Shown here: positions 1 through 8,409 of the stretch, piece by piece
Position numbering within the stretch: the stretch's first letter is position 1
Layout: each line of letters starts with the position of its first letter
Source of the DNA: an uncultured Cellulomonas sp.
GTDB lineage: Bacteria > Actinomycetota > Actinomycetes > Actinomycetales > Cellulomonadaceae
DNA length: 64,000 nt
NCBI RefSeq assembly: GCF_947494015.1
Contig: NZ_CANLTL010000006.1
Span: 62,001 to 126,000 of the forward strand
Direction of reading: 5' to 3'
Translations under genes and position numbers: made by a program
Notes under the pieces: generated by a model
Databases searched by the model: none
Told to the model about the DNA's origin: nothing
The model's input: the letters and a program-made list of their open reading frames with translations, nothing else

Positions 1-350
1 TAGCCGGCCATCGAGGCCGTCACCAGGATCACGAGCGTCTGGAGCGTCGCGGCGAGCAGGCTGTTGACCAGCCAGCGCACGACGGGCGTCCCGGAGGTGC
101 CCAGGATCGACTCGTACGCCTGCAGGGTGGGGTCGTCGGGGATCCACTGCGGCGTCGACGCGGCGGCCCCCGCCGTGGTCTTGAACGACGTCGTCAGCAT
201 GTAGATCAACGGGGAGATGAACACCAGCGTCAGGACGACGAGCAGCACGTAGAGCACCACGCGCCGGGAGCTGGTCCCCCGTCGCGCCGGCTCCGGGCTC
301 TGTGCCGTCCGCGGGGTGGGTGGCGTACGTGGCGCCGCGACCGTGCTCAT
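1..350 (-). CDS. Carbohydrate ABC transporter permease, MalG type (partial, cut by left edge)
   Basis: This is the N-terminal 116 or so residues of a binding-protein-dependent inner-membrane permease that would pair with the MalF-type permease just upstream to import a sugar. The start is the ATG at 350. A 30-residue basic N-terminus is followed by one hydrophobic segment (about residues 32-50, containing LVFISPLIYML) and the family's SFK loop, and the frame stays open to the window edge. The EAA loop that contacts the ATPase would lie outside the window. It is the third gene of a minus-strand operon, 39 bases after the MalF gene. The substrate cannot be told from the sequence. Confidence 0.85.
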   Translation of the reverse strand, partial: MSTVAAPRTPPTPRTAQSPEPARRGTSSRRVVLYVLLVVLTLVFISPLIYMLTTSFKTTAGAAASTPQWIPDDPTLQAYESILGTSGTPVVRWLVNSLLAATLQTLVILVTASMAG

Positions 351-389
351 GGCTGCTCCTGTCCCGGTGGCGGATCGTCGCGCTGCGCC

Positions 390-1382
390 TCAGCGGGCGT
401 CGCGGTCACGGAAGACGTAGAAGACGGCGACGCTGACCGCCGCCAGGAAGACCGTGAAGATGAGGGACATCGCCGAGGCGACGCCCGAGTTGAAGCTCGT
501 CAGGCCGGTCTCGGCGATCTGGTAGATCGCCGTGCGGGTGTCCTGACCGGGCCCGCCCTGCGTCATGAGGTACGACTGACCGAACATGTTCACCGACGCG
601 ATGATCGTCACGCTGGTGATGAACAGCAGCACCGGGCGCAGCCCGGGGAGCGTCACGTTGCGGAACCGCTGCACGGCCGTGGCGCCGTCCATCCTGGCCG
701 CCTCGTACAGCTCGGGCGAGATGTCCTGCAGCGCGGCGAGGTAGATGACGGTGTTGAAGCCGAGCGTCCACCACAGCGTCACGCCGACCAGCGAGACCCA
801 GGCCCACGGCAGCTGGGTCAGCCACGGGATCGCACCGGACAGCCCGACGGCGTCCAGGTAGCTGTTGACGAGACCGATGTTGGTGTCGAGCAGGTAGCGC
901 CACAGGACCGCGACCACGGCGACCCCGAGCACGTACGGCGCGAAGTACATCGCCCGGAAGAAGTTGCGGCCGCGGAACCTGAGGTTCATGGCGAGCGCCA
1001 CGGCGAGCGGCAGCACCAGGAGCAACGGCACGGACGCGAGGGTGAAGATCGCGGTCGCCTGCATGCCGCTCCAGAACGGAGCCGCGAACGGCGAGTCACC
1101 GGTCAGCAGCCCGGTGTAGTTGTCCAGCCCCACGAACGGCTTCTCGGGGAGCGTGTAGTCGTAGTCGTGCAGGCTGATCCACAGCCCGAAGACCGCCGGG
1201 ACGATGACGAACACGGTGAAGAGCACGAGGTAGGGCAGCAGGAACAGCCAGCCGTCACGGGTGTCCCGGCCCTGGGTCGACGCCGTGTCGCGAGGTCTGG
1301 CCGCGACGTCCTTGCCGGCCACGGTGCCGGGCTTGCCCCCTGCTGCGGCTGCGGCGCGCAGCCCTGTCCCGGTCGAGGACAT
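390..1382 (-). CDS. Carbohydrate ABC transporter permease, MalF type
   Basis: This 330-residue protein has the usual six-helix layout of sugar permeases. A charged, low-complexity N-terminus of about 45 residues is followed by a first helix around WLFLLPYLVLFTVFVIVP. The EAA loop that docks the ATPase is visible as YEAARMDGATAVQRFRNVTL, followed by LPGLRPVL. The ATG at 1382 is preferred over the GTG at 1385 because GAGAGG lies 7 bases before it. It follows the binding-protein gene by a few bases, so the two are probably translationally coupled. As in many actinobacterial sugar importers, no ATPase gene is present; a shared MsiK-like ATPase elsewhere is likely but is inferred. Confidence 0.93.
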   Translation of the reverse strand: MSSTGTGLRAAAAAGGKPGTVAGKDVAARPRDTASTQGRDTRDGWLFLLPYLVLFTVFVIVPAVFGLWISLHDYDYTLPEKPFVGLDNYTGLLTGDSPFAAPFWSGMQATAIFTLASVPLLLVLPLAVALAMNLRFRGRNFFRAMYFAPYVLGVAVVAVLWRYLLDTNIGLVNSYLDAVGLSGAIPWLTQLPWAWVSLVGVTLWWTLGFNTVIYLAALQDISPELYEAARMDGATAVQRFRNVTLPGLRPVLLFITSVTIIASVNMFGQSYLMTQGGPGQDTRTAIYQIAETGLTSFNSGVASAMSLIFTVFLAAVSVAVFYVFRDRDAR

Positions 1383-1386
1383 CACG

Positions 1387-2709
1387 TCACCTCTCGAACT
1401 TCTGCAGGTTGCCCTGCATCAGGGCGGTGGCACGCTCTGCAGCCGCGCTCAGCGCGGCGGCGGGCTCGGCGCGGCCGAGCACGGAGTCGGCGACGGCGGT
1501 CTCCAGGGTCTGCGCCTGGACCTCCCCGACGGCGGCGACGGTGGGCAGGAACCGCATGGACGGGATGGCGTCGGCCACCGCTGCCTGCGGGCTGGCGCGG
1601 AACTCGGGTGTCTCGCGCGCCTCGGAGCGGGCCGGGATCATCCCGGCCGCAGCCCACGCCGCCGAGTTGTCCGTCAGGTACCGCAGGAACGCCTTCGAGG
1701 CCAGCAGGCGGTTGTCGTCCGGGGTGCGGCTGCGGAACAGCACCAGCTGGTGGGAGTTGGCCCACACCGCCGGCTCCGTGCCGACCGTGGGGATCGGCGC
1801 CAGGCTCCACCGCAGGTCCGGCGCCGTGGCCTGCAGGTCGTTGATCTGCCAGATGCCGTCCCACGTCACGGCGCCCTCGCCGTTCTTGAAGGCGGTGTAC
1901 TGGGAGTCCGGCGCGACGTTCGGCGGGCTGAACCCCTGGTCGATGTTCTGGGTCATCCAGGTCAGCGCCTGCACGCCGGCGTCGCTGTCGAAGGTCGCGC
2001 TGCCGCCGTCCGGCGCGTACGGCTCGCCGCCGAACTGCCACAGCAGCGACAGGAAGATCAGGTGCGCGGGCCAGCGGTTGGGCACCCAGAACGGCGTCTC
2101 GACACCGGCGGCGACCAGCGCGGAGAGGTTGCGCTGGAGCTCCTCGCCGGTCGACGCGCGGTCCGTGATCCCGGCCTGCTCCAGCAGCGCGGTGTTGGCG
2201 TACGACCCGAGGGAGTGCACGTCCAGCGGGATGCCGTAGCGCCGGCCGTCGTAGGTCCCGGCGTCCCAGACCTGGGCCGGGTACTCGCTCGCGGACAGGC
2301 CGAGCTCGGTCACCACGTCGTCGAGCGGGCTGATGGTCTGCCGGGCCGCCTGGGTGGCGAGCTGCTCCACGTGCATCGCACCCACGTCGGGTCCCTTGCC
2401 GGCGTGCACCGCCGCGATGACGCGCTGGTAGTACTGCGCCCACTGGACGACGTTCATCTTGACCGTGACCAGGTCCTGGCTGGCGTTGAAGTCGGCCACG
2501 AGCTGCCGCATCGCCGGACCGTCACCGCCGGTGAACCCGTTCCAGTACTCCAGGGTGACCGGCGGACCGCTGTAGGCACCGCTCAGCGCCGGGCCCGTGG
2601 ACGCGACCGGCTGGGCGGTGGCGCAGCCGGCCAGGGCGAACGCCGAACCGGCCGCGGTGAGGGCCAGGAACTGCCTGCGTGACGTCACGGTGCTCGAGAG
2701 CCGGGTCAT
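1387..2709 (-). CDS. Sugar ABC transporter substrate-binding lipoprotein (family 1)
   Basis: This 440-residue extracellular solute-binding protein captures a sugar and delivers it to the two permeases encoded next. The N-terminus carries a twin-arginine motif (SRRQFLA, residues 10-16) and a lipobox (LAGC, Cys29), so it is probably exported by Tat and lipid-anchored. The mature part starts with VTLEYWNGFTGGDGP, typical of family-1 binding proteins. It is the first gene of the operon. A TAGTGT hexamer at 2761-2766 (read on the minus strand) could be its -10 element. Regulation is unknown, and no LacI gene lies beside it within the window. Confidence 0.93.
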   Translation of the reverse strand: MTRLSSTVTSRRQFLALTAAGSAFALAGCATAQPVASTGPALSGAYSGPPVTLEYWNGFTGGDGPAMRQLVADFNASQDLVTVKMNVVQWAQYYQRVIAAVHAGKGPDVGAMHVEQLATQAARQTISPLDDVVTELGLSASEYPAQVWDAGTYDGRRYGIPLDVHSLGSYANTALLEQAGITDRASTGEELQRNLSALVAAGVETPFWVPNRWPAHLIFLSLLWQFGGEPYAPDGGSATFDSDAGVQALTWMTQNIDQGFSPPNVAPDSQYTAFKNGEGAVTWDGIWQINDLQATAPDLRWSLAPIPTVGTEPAVWANSHQLVLFRSRTPDDNRLLASKAFLRYLTDNSAAWAAAGMIPARSEARETPEFRASPQAAVADAIPSMRFLPTVAAVGEVQAQTLETAVADSVLGRAEPAAALSAAAERATALMQGNLQKFER

Positions 2710-2856
2710 GCGCCCACCACCCTGTGGATCATCAGTACCGACACCGCTGTGTGACTCAGGACACTAGACCCGGCGGTGCCTGCGGGCGAGGCGGGTCACG
2801 GCGCGTCATGACACGCTGGGCGGCCGTCACCTCAGCACCAGCACCCAGGGAGCACC

Positions 2857-3459
2857 GTGCGCGCGCAGACCCTCATCGGCATCGACCGCTTCGCCGTCGA
2901 GCAGAAGATCACCATGATGGTGAACCGGTACGAGATCCGTGCCCTCGGGCCCGACGACGAGGTCGGCGAGGTGCTCGCGGTCGCCCAGCAGAAGCGGCTG
3001 GCGTTCAAGGAGCAGGTCACCTTCTACGCCGACGAGGACCGTCGCACGCCGGTGTTCTCGTTCCGGGCCCGCCAGCGGATCGACCTCGGGGCGACCTACG
3101 ACGTCACCGACGCGGACGGCACCGTGATCGGGGAGTTCGGCAAGGACTTCGGCAGGTCCCTGCTCCGCTCGACGTGGAACCTGGCCTCCGCCGGGATCAC
3201 CGCCGTCGGGCGCGAGCGGAGCGCGAAGGTGGCCGTGGCGCGCCGGGCATGGGAGATGCTGCCGGTCGTCGACAGCCTGCCGTCCCCGTTCGTCTTCCAC
3301 TTCGACTTCACCGACACCACCACGGGCGCGGTCGTGATGAGCTCGCAGCGGCGCCGCTCGCTGCGGGACCGCTACGTCGTCACGGTCCCGGGTGCGAGCC
3401 TCGACGGCCGGGTGGCCGCCGCGATGGCGGTGGCGCTCGACGCGCTGCAGTCCCGGTGA
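2857..3459 (+). CDS. LURP-one-related / tubby-like barrel protein
   Basis: This 200-residue protein has the pattern of the LURP-one-related (DUF567) family, which adopts a tubby-like beta barrel. It shows alternating beta strands such as VNRYEIRALGPDDEVGEVLA and FSFRARQRIDLGATYDVTDADG, then a long central amphipathic segment. There is no signal peptide. The GTG start at 2857 has GGGAG a few bases upstream. The stop overlaps the start of the next gene (GTGA), so it is probably co-translated with the methyltransferase. The biochemical role of bacterial members is not established. The family assignment is by pattern recognition only. Confidence 0.7.
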   Translation: MRAQTLIGIDRFAVEQKITMMVNRYEIRALGPDDEVGEVLAVAQQKRLAFKEQVTFYADEDRRTPVFSFRARQRIDLGATYDVTDADGTVIGEFGKDFGRSLLRSTWNLASAGITAVGRERSAKVAVARRAWEMLPVVDSLPSPFVFHFDFTDTTTGAVVMSSQRRRSLRDRYVVTVPGASLDGRVAAAMAVALDALQSR

Positions 3460-4070
3460 CCGAGGCACGCCGGCCCACCCGCTGGGAGGAGCAGGTCCGG
3501 GCCAACCCGGACCACTCCCGCTGGTACGTCGAGCGGTTCCGCCAGATGGCGGCCCGCGGCGCCGACCTCGCCGGTGAGGCGCGGATGGTCGACGCCATGG
3601 TGCCGCGCGGGTCGCGGGTCCTGGACGCCGGCTGCGGGCCGGGCCGGGTGGGAGCCGAGCTCGCGGCACGCGGGCACACGGTCGTCGGCGTCGACGTCGA
3701 CCCGGTGCTCGTCGCCGCCGCGCAGGAGGACCACCCGGGCGCGACGTGGCTGGTCGGCGACCTGGCGGAGCTCGACCTGCCGGCCCGCGACGTGGCCGAG
3801 GGGTTCGACGTCGTCGTCTGCGCCGGCAACGTGCTGACCTTCCTCGCACCCGGCACGGAGGTCGAGGTGCTGCGCCGGCTGCGCGCGCACCTGCGTCCCG
3901 GTGGCCGGGCCGTGATCGGGTTCGGCGCCGGCCGCGGACTGGGGTTCGACGCGTTCTTCACCCACGCCCGGTCGGCCGGCCTGACGCTCGACGTCGCGCT
4001 GTCCACGTGGGACCTGCGCCCGTTCGACGAGGGGTCGGACTTCCTGGTCGCCGTGCTGTCGGCCGGCTGA
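3456..4070 (+). CDS. Class I SAM-dependent methyltransferase
   Basis: This 204-residue soluble protein carries the Rossmann SAM-binding core. Motif I is VLDAGCGPGRVG, followed by the acidic end of strand 2 in VVGVDVDP and an aspartate-containing GDLAELDLP segment. The later YD-like strand reads FDVVVCAGNVL. The start is the GTG at 3456, overlapping the previous stop by 4 bases. The acceptor substrate cannot be predicted. The coupling to the LURP-one-like gene suggests a shared process, but that is an inference. Confidence 0.85.
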   Translation: MTEARRPTRWEEQVRANPDHSRWYVERFRQMAARGADLAGEARMVDAMVPRGSRVLDAGCGPGRVGAELAARGHTVVGVDVDPVLVAAAQEDHPGATWLVGDLAELDLPARDVAEGFDVVVCAGNVLTFLAPGTEVEVLRRLRAHLRPGGRAVIGFGAGRGLGFDAFFTHARSAGLTLDVALSTWDLRPFDEGSDFLVAVLSAG

Positions 4071-4080
4071 GGGCAGGCGT

Positions 4081-4127
4081 CGCCCCGGCCGCGCGAGCCC
4101 GCGGCGGGGCGCCCGGCGCCGGGCGCC
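4081..4127. terminator. GC-rich double hairpin between convergent genes
   Basis: Between two convergent genes lie a hairpin-forming stretch (4081-4111, CGCCCCG-type arms) and a perfect 20-bp palindrome, GGCGCCCGGCGCCGGGCGCC, at 4108-4127. No T-run follows, as is usual for high-GC actinobacteria. It probably acts on both transcripts. Confidence 0.55.
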
Positions 4128-4151
4128 GGGCGCCGCCACCCGCGCCCGCCG

Positions 4152-4889
4152 TCAGGGCAGGTCGTGGGCCATGCTCCAGATGCTCCACAGCGTGCTGCGC
4201 AGGCGACGCGGCTGCTGCAGGCAGGTCAGCACCTGGAACGCGATGTCCTCCGGCTGCAGGAACTCCTCCAGCGCCGGGTCGCCCTCGGTGCGTCCGGCGC
4301 CGATCGCGAACTCCGTGGTGACGCCCGCCGGGCACAGCGCGGTGACCCGGATGCCGTCGGCACGCAGCTCGCGGTCCAGCGCGCCGGCCAGCCCCACCTG
4401 GCCGAACTTCGTCGAGGCGTACACGGCCTCGTTGCCGTCTCCACGCAGGCCGGCGACGCTCGCGACGATGATGATGTCGCCGCCGCCGGCGCGCCGCAGC
4501 TCGGGCACCGCGGCCCGCACCGACCAGACGGTGCCGGTGAGGTTCACCTGGAGCATCCGCTCGATGTCCTCGTCGCTGCCGTCCTCGATGCCGCCGTACA
4601 TCCCGATGCCGGCGTTGGCGACGAGCGTGTCGAGCTTGCCGAACCGGTCGACCGCCGCCTGCACCAGCGCGCGGTTCTGCTCCGGGTCGCGCACGTCGGT
4701 GGCCACCGCGACCGCGTGCTCGGGACCGATCTGCTCGACGAGCTCGTCCAGCCGCTCGGTCCGCCGCGCACCCAGGACGACGTCGGCGCCCGCCTCGGCG
4801 AGCATCAGGGCGGTGGAGCGTCCGATCCCGGCGCTCGCGCCGGTGATGGCCACGACGGTTCCGGTCAGGTCACGCTTCTCGTACGGCAC
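4152..4889 (-). CDS. Short-chain dehydrogenase/reductase (SDR family)
   Basis: This 245-residue classical SDR is an NAD(P)-dependent oxidoreductase. It shows the cofactor motif TGASAGIG (residues 16-23), NAGIG, the catalytic serine in VASVAG and the catalytic YASTK. An arginine pair after strand 2 (GARRTERL) suggests a preference for NADP. The start is a GTG at 4889 preceded by AGGAGA. It is transcribed alone, convergent with the methyltransferase gene. The substrate is unknown. Confidence 0.93.
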   Translation of the reverse strand: MPYEKRDLTGTVVAITGASAGIGRSTALMLAEAGADVVLGARRTERLDELVEQIGPEHAVAVATDVRDPEQNRALVQAAVDRFGKLDTLVANAGIGMYGGIEDGSDEDIERMLQVNLTGTVWSVRAAVPELRRAGGGDIIIVASVAGLRGDGNEAVYASTKFGQVGLAGALDRELRADGIRVTALCPAGVTTEFAIGAGRTEGDPALEEFLQPEDIAFQVLTCLQQPRRLRSTLWSIWSMAHDLP

Positions 4890-5000
4890 GGGTGTCTCCT
4901 GGTGTCGGGCGGGGTGGGGGACAGGCTGCCGACGCTAGGCGGCGACGCGCGTCCGCGCCTGCCGTGGCAGCCCGGTGGCCGCGGGCGGCACCATGACGGG

Positions 5001-5753
5001 GTGACCGACGCCGACCCCCGGGACCCCGCCTACCCGCGCACGGCCGGGACCGCGGGCACGGTGGCCGAGCTCGACGCCCTGGTCGTGGACTGCTGCGCGT
5101 GCCCGCGGCTGGTCGCGTGGCGCGAGGAGGTCGCCGTCGTCAAGCGGGCCGCGTTCCGGGACGAGACGTACTGGGCGCGGCCGGCGCCCGGCTTCGGCGA
5201 CGCGAGCGCGAGGATCCTCGTGGTCGGGTTGGCGCCCGCCGCGCACGGTGCCAACCGCACGGGGCGGATGTTCACCGGCGACCGCAGCGGGGACTTCCTG
5301 TTCGCGTCCCTGCACCGGACGGGGTTCGCCTCCCAGCCGACGTCGACCCACGCCGGCGACGGGCTCACCCTCACCGGCCTGCGGCTGACCGCGCCGGTGC
5401 GCTGCGCACCGCCGGCCAACCTGCCCAGGCCCGACGAGCGTCGCCGCTGCGGGCCGTGGCTCGGCCGCGAGCTGGAGCTGGTCGACCCGGACGTCGTCGT
5501 GGTGCTCGGCGGGTTCGGCTGGACGGCGCTGCTCGCGACGCTCGCCGAGCAGGGGTGGGTGGTCCCCCGCCCGCGCCCGCGCTTCGGCCACGGCGCCGAG
5601 GTGACGCTCACCGGTCCGGGTGCGCGCACCCTGACGCTGCTGGGGTGCTTCCACGTCAGCCAGCAGAACACCTTCACGGGCCGGCTGACCCCGGCGATGC
5701 TCGACGCCGTCCTCGTCCGGGCACGCGACCTCGCGGGGCTCGCGGGGCTGTGA
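5001..5753 (+). CDS. Uracil-DNA glycosylase, family 5 (UdgB-like)
   Basis: This 250-residue base-excision repair enzyme removes uracil (and probably hypoxanthine) from DNA. The family-5 motif A reads [19 protein letters not shown], with the alanine seen in UdgB in place of a catalytic acidic residue. The C-terminal motif reads [15 protein letters not shown]; the usual HPS is HVS here. N-terminal cysteines (CCACPRL) and later ones in [10 protein letters not shown] and RRRCGPW fit the family's Fe-S cluster. The GTG at 5001 is chosen because the upstream frame has no better start and lacks homologous content. It is monocistronic. Confidence 0.9.
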   Translation: MTDADPRDPAYPRTAGTAGTVAELDALVVDCCACPRLVAWREEVAVVKRAAFRDETYWARPAPGFGDASARILVVGLAPAAHGANRTGRMFTGDRSGDFLFASLHRTGFASQPTSTHAGDGLTLTGLRLTAPVRCAPPANLPRPDERRRCGPWLGRELELVDPDVVVVLGGFGWTALLATLAEQGWVVPRPRPRFGHGAEVTLTGPGARTLTLLGCFHVSQQNTFTGRLTPAMLDAVLVRARDLAGLAGL

Positions 5754-5801
5754 GGCCGGCCTGACGGGGCGGTGAGCGCGCTGTGACGTTGGACCGTTCG
5801 G

Positions 5802-6118
5802 GTGACATCCGATCGGGTCGTGGGCATCGTCTCAGTCCTCGTCTGCTCCATCCCCGTGGTCGACATCGTGTCGATCGTCGGGGGCATCGTCGCCCTCGTC
5901 CTCGGCATCGTCGCCCTGCGCACGCTCGCCCCCGGTGTGACCGGCAAGGGCATGGCGGTCACGGGCATCGTGCTCGGGGTCGTCTCGGTGGTCGTGGCCG
6001 TCATCGTGTCGGTGGTCCTCGTGATGGCCATCGGCGACGCCGTCCGCAGCGGCGAGCTCGACCACAGCTCACCATCGACGCCGACGGCGAGCTGGACATC
6101 GCCTACGCCGCCGAGTAG
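5802..6118 (+). pseudogene. Decayed DUF4190 membrane protein (copy 1, frameshifted)
   Basis: This is a degenerate neighbour of the intact DUF4190 gene at 6210. From the GTG at 5802 the frame encodes the two hydrophobic helices almost as in copy 2 (VVGIVSVLVCSIPVV, SIVGGIVALVLGIVALR, KGMAVTGIVLGVVS). Around 6060-6068 the coding frame shifts by one base: the original frame runs on into non-native sequence, while a sensible tail (QLTIDADGELDIAYAAE, then TAG at 6116-6118) lies in another frame. The soluble N-terminus present in copy 2 is missing, and I see no ribosome-binding site. If the original frame were used it would run into copy 2 as a fusion. A sequencing error could explain the shift but not the missing N-terminus. 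Confidence 0.65.
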
Positions 6119-6209
6119 TCCGGCGCGCACCGGCGGCGGCTGGACCCGGCCGCCGCCGGCCGCCAGGGTGGGGCGTGCGCGGGCGCGCACCGACGACCGG
6201 AGGTCACCC

Positions 6210-6710
6210 ATGAGCCACACCGATCCGCAGCACCCCTCGTCCGACGACTCCTCGGCGACCCCGTCCGGGTCGAGCCCGTACGGGTCGACGTACGGGTCCT
6301 CGGCGTACGGGTCGTCGCAGGACGCGTCCCCCGGGTACGGCCAGCAGGGCGGTGGGTGGCCGGTGGACCCGGCACCGGCACGGCCCAGCGGTCTGGCGGT
6401 CGCGGCGCTCGTGGTCGGGATCGTCTCCCTGCTGGTCTGCTGGGTCCCGGTGGTCAACGCCGTCTCCATCGTCGGCGGCATCGTCGCCGTGGTCCTCGGC
6501 ATCCTCGCCCTGCGCAAGCTGACCGCGGGCCGGCCCGGCAAGGGCTTCGCGGTCACCGGCATCGTGCTCGGTGCGGTGTCCGCCCTGGTCGCGATCGCCA
6601 TCTGGGTCGTCCTGGCGTTCGCCGTCGCCGGTCTGGAGGAGGGCGACCTGGACTCGGGCGTCGTCGACGACGCCTCCGCCGCCCAGCACGCGGTCGTCGC
6701 CCCGCGGTAG
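6210..6710 (+). CDS. DUF4190 domain-containing membrane protein (intact copy 2)
   Basis: This 166-residue protein has a Ser/Gly/Tyr-rich cytoplasmic N-terminus of about 60 residues with YGSS-type repeats. The DUF4190 unit follows: two transmembrane helices (LAVAALVVGIVSLLVCWVPVV and SIVGGIVAVVLGILALRKL), the conserved GKGFAVTGIVLG and a third helix. The tail is short and acidic. The ATG at 6210 has GGAGG 6 bases upstream. The function of DUF4190 is unknown. In actinobacteria such proteins often have a Pro/Gly/Tyr-rich tail, and some are linked to envelope or division proteins. It is a tandem paralogue of the decayed gene just upstream. Confidence 0.88.
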   Translation: MSHTDPQHPSSDDSSATPSGSSPYGSTYGSSAYGSSQDASPGYGQQGGGWPVDPAPARPSGLAVAALVVGIVSLLVCWVPVVNAVSIVGGIVAVVLGILALRKLTAGRPGKGFAVTGIVLGAVSALVAIAIWVVLAFAVAGLEEGDLDSGVVDDASAAQHAVVAPR

Positions 6711-6723
6711 CCGGCGGCGGCTG

Positions 6724-6745
6724 CCCCGGGCGGCGGCGCCCGGGG
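6724..6745. terminator. Hairpin between convergent DUF4190 and hypothetical genes
   Basis: CCCCGGGC (6724-6731) pairs with GCCCGGGG (6738-6745) across a 6-base loop. It lies 13 bases after the stop of the plus-strand gene and just beyond the stop of the convergent minus-strand gene. Confidence 0.5.
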
Positions 6746-6777
6746 TGGGGCGTCGGCGGGCGCGTCGTCGGGCGAGG

Positions 6778-7470
6778 TCAGGCGTCGTCGGACGACCCCG
6801 GGCCGAGCCGGGGCCGGGGCGGCGCCCCGAGACGCCGGGCCTCACGCTCGGGCCAGCCGGCCGGGATCCACCCGCCGGACGCCAGCTGCGGGTGGGCCGG
6901 GTGCCGCGCGAGGCACCACAGCACGAAGGCGAGCTCGGCCCAGTCCGACCGGATGATCCAGCTCACCGGTCCCTGCTCGGAGCGGCCCCGCAGGTGCACC
7001 GCGCCGGGAGCGGCCAGCTCCATGCTGTCCACGTGCGGCCAGGCCCACGGCAGCAGGGCGTGGCCCGTGTCGAGGTAGACGCCGTGGGTGGAGACGAAGG
7101 CGGTCCCCGCCGCGTCGACGACCCAGCGTGGCACCGCGTCCTCGGCGGCGGCCTGCCGCCGGTTGCGGTCGGCCAGCGCCCGGTAGCCGGCGACCGCCGC
7201 GGTCGCGGCCAGGCCGCCGCGGCCGGCGGCGAAGAAGAACCCCCGTCCGCCCGACTGGACGGTGCCGTCGCCGATCGGGCGGAAGGTGAGCAGCTGGAAC
7301 GGGCCGCGCGCGAGGACCCGCTCGCCGCCGTCGACGGCGCCGAGCCCGGGCGGGAAGGTGGTCGGCACGTGCGGGAGCGTCTCGGGGCGGCCGTCCGCCA
7401 GCGACTGCAGCATCGCGCGGGTGTGCCAGATGGCGGCGTCGTGGTCGCTGTACTGCGGTCCGTCGTCCAT
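6778..7470 (-). CDS. Hypothetical protein, 230 aa
   Basis: I do not recognise this family. The 230-residue protein is soluble, with no signal peptide or membrane helix. It is rich in Trp and Gly, with segments such as GPFQLLTFRPIGDG, GRGFFFAAGRGG, FVSTHGVYLDTG and SWIIRSDWAELAFVLWCLARHP. The two central stretches look like beta strands of a sensor or reader domain, and the C-terminus ends in a low-complexity Arg/Pro tail. The ATG at 7470 has AGGAGG 6 bases upstream, a strong start. The gene stands alone, convergent with DUF4190. Confidence 0.8.
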   Translation of the reverse strand: MDDGPQYSDHDAAIWHTRAMLQSLADGRPETLPHVPTTFPPGLGAVDGGERVLARGPFQLLTFRPIGDGTVQSGGRGFFFAAGRGGLAATAAVAGYRALADRNRRQAAAEDAVPRWVVDAAGTAFVSTHGVYLDTGHALLPWAWPHVDSMELAAPGAVHLRGRSEQGPVSWIIRSDWAELAFVLWCLARHPAHPQLASGGWIPAGWPEREARRLGAPPRPRLGPGSSDDA

Positions 7471-7600
7471 CGGCGCCTCCTGTCCGGGTCGCAGGAGTCA
7501 AACCCGGCACGCACCCGGCGTCCACCCGCGGGCCGCCGCCGCGGGTGCGCGTCACCCGGATGGCCCTGCCGCCGCCGCCTCGGCGGTCAGCGCACCGCGG

Positions 7601-7891
7601 TCAGCGCATCGGGTGCCAGCGGTTGCCCCAGCGCCGGGTGACCCGGCTCGTCTCGACCACGACGAGCTCCCCGACCCGCGCGACGACGGCCCGGCCGACG
7701 TGGGCGGCCGTGAGGTCGTCCGGCGCCTCGTAGCGGACGGTGATCCGGGGCTGACCGCGCACGACCTCGACGGTGCCGGCCTCCACGGTGGTGTGCTCGG
7801 CCGCCGCGTCGGTGGCCGCCGGCAGGACGGTGGCCGGGTCGGTGCCGCGGTGCAGCGTCCCCGGCACCAGCAGGACGCGGTAGGACGGCAC
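7601..7891 (-). CDS. Hypothetical protein, 96 aa
   Basis: This small protein of unknown family reads as a chain of beta strands (SYRVLLVPGTLH, TVEVVRGQPRITVRYEAPDD, VARVGELVVVETSRVTRRWGNRWHP), suggesting a compact alpha/beta fold. The start is GTG at 7891. A TAGGCT hexamer (7898-7903, read on the minus strand) ends 6 bases before it, which fits leaderless transcription and supports this start. There is no signal peptide or metal motif. Confidence 0.7.
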   Translation of the reverse strand: MPSYRVLLVPGTLHRGTDPATVLPAATDAAAEHTTVEAGTVEVVRGQPRITVRYEAPDDLTAAHVGRAVVARVGELVVVETSRVTRRWGNRWHPMR

Positions 7892-7897
7892 CGGGTG

Positions 7898-7903
7898 AGC
7901 CTA
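7898..7903 (-). promoter_or_regulatory. -10 element of a leaderless promoter (TAGGCT)
   Basis: TAGGCT is followed by 6 bases and then the GTG start at 7891. This spacing would put the transcription start on or next to the start codon. Confidence 0.5.
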
Positions 7904-7912
7904 CGGCGGCGG

Positions 7913-8323
7913 TCAGCCGCTGACGCTCGGCCCCGCCTCCTCGGGCGTCAGCACGAGCACGCACCGCCGCTCACGTCGCATCGCGGCCCGGTACTCGTCC
8001 CAGTCGTCGTGCTCGCCGGCCGCTCGCCGGTAGTACTCCACGAGCAGGTCCATGGCGTGGGGCAGCGACACGACCTCGACGGTGCCGGTCAGCTGGACCC
8101 ACGGTCCGAAGAAGCGCCCGGAGAGCACGCACACCGACGCCCGCGGGTGCCGCCGGACGTTGCGGGTCTTGACGGCGGTCTCCCGCGTGCTGATCAGCAG
8201 CCGGCCGGCGTCGTCGGCCACGACGAGGACCGGGGACTGCTGGGCGTCGCCGGTGCGGCGGCGGGTGGCCAGGACCGCGTGGCCGTTGCTGCGGACGAAG
8301 TCCAGCGCGTCGTCGATGGTCAT
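7913..8323 (-). CDS. PPOX-class (pyridoxamine 5'-phosphate oxidase-like) flavoprotein
   Basis: This 136-residue split-barrel flavin-binding protein probably belongs to the F420- or FMN-dependent oxidoreductases common in actinobacteria. Visible features are the opening strand GHAVLATRRRTGDAQQSPVL, the central STRETAVKTRNVRRHPRASVCVLSG segment (KxRNxRxxP is typical of PPOX proteins) and WVQLTGTVEVV. The substrate and the choice of F420 or FMN cannot be decided by eye. The ATG at 8323 begins a gene divergent from the MDR gene. Confidence 0.85.
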   Translation of the reverse strand: MTIDDALDFVRSNGHAVLATRRRTGDAQQSPVLVVADDAGRLLISTRETAVKTRNVRRHPRASVCVLSGRFFGPWVQLTGTVEVVSLPHAMDLLVEYYRRAAGEHDDWDEYRAAMRRERRCVLVLTPEEAGPSVSG

Positions 8324-8409
8324 CGGTCAGGCGTACCACGGCACGCTCCGGGGCGGGGCGGCACGAGGCGGCGGGAAGAGCGGGACGCCGGCTGGGGTTG
8401 CCCACCGGC

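Noticed and set aside
1261-2682. Plus-strand open frames across the first binding-protein gene
   Set aside because: The minus strand holds a lipoprotein with Tat and lipobox motifs; the plus-strand readings are Arg/Gly-rich shadows.
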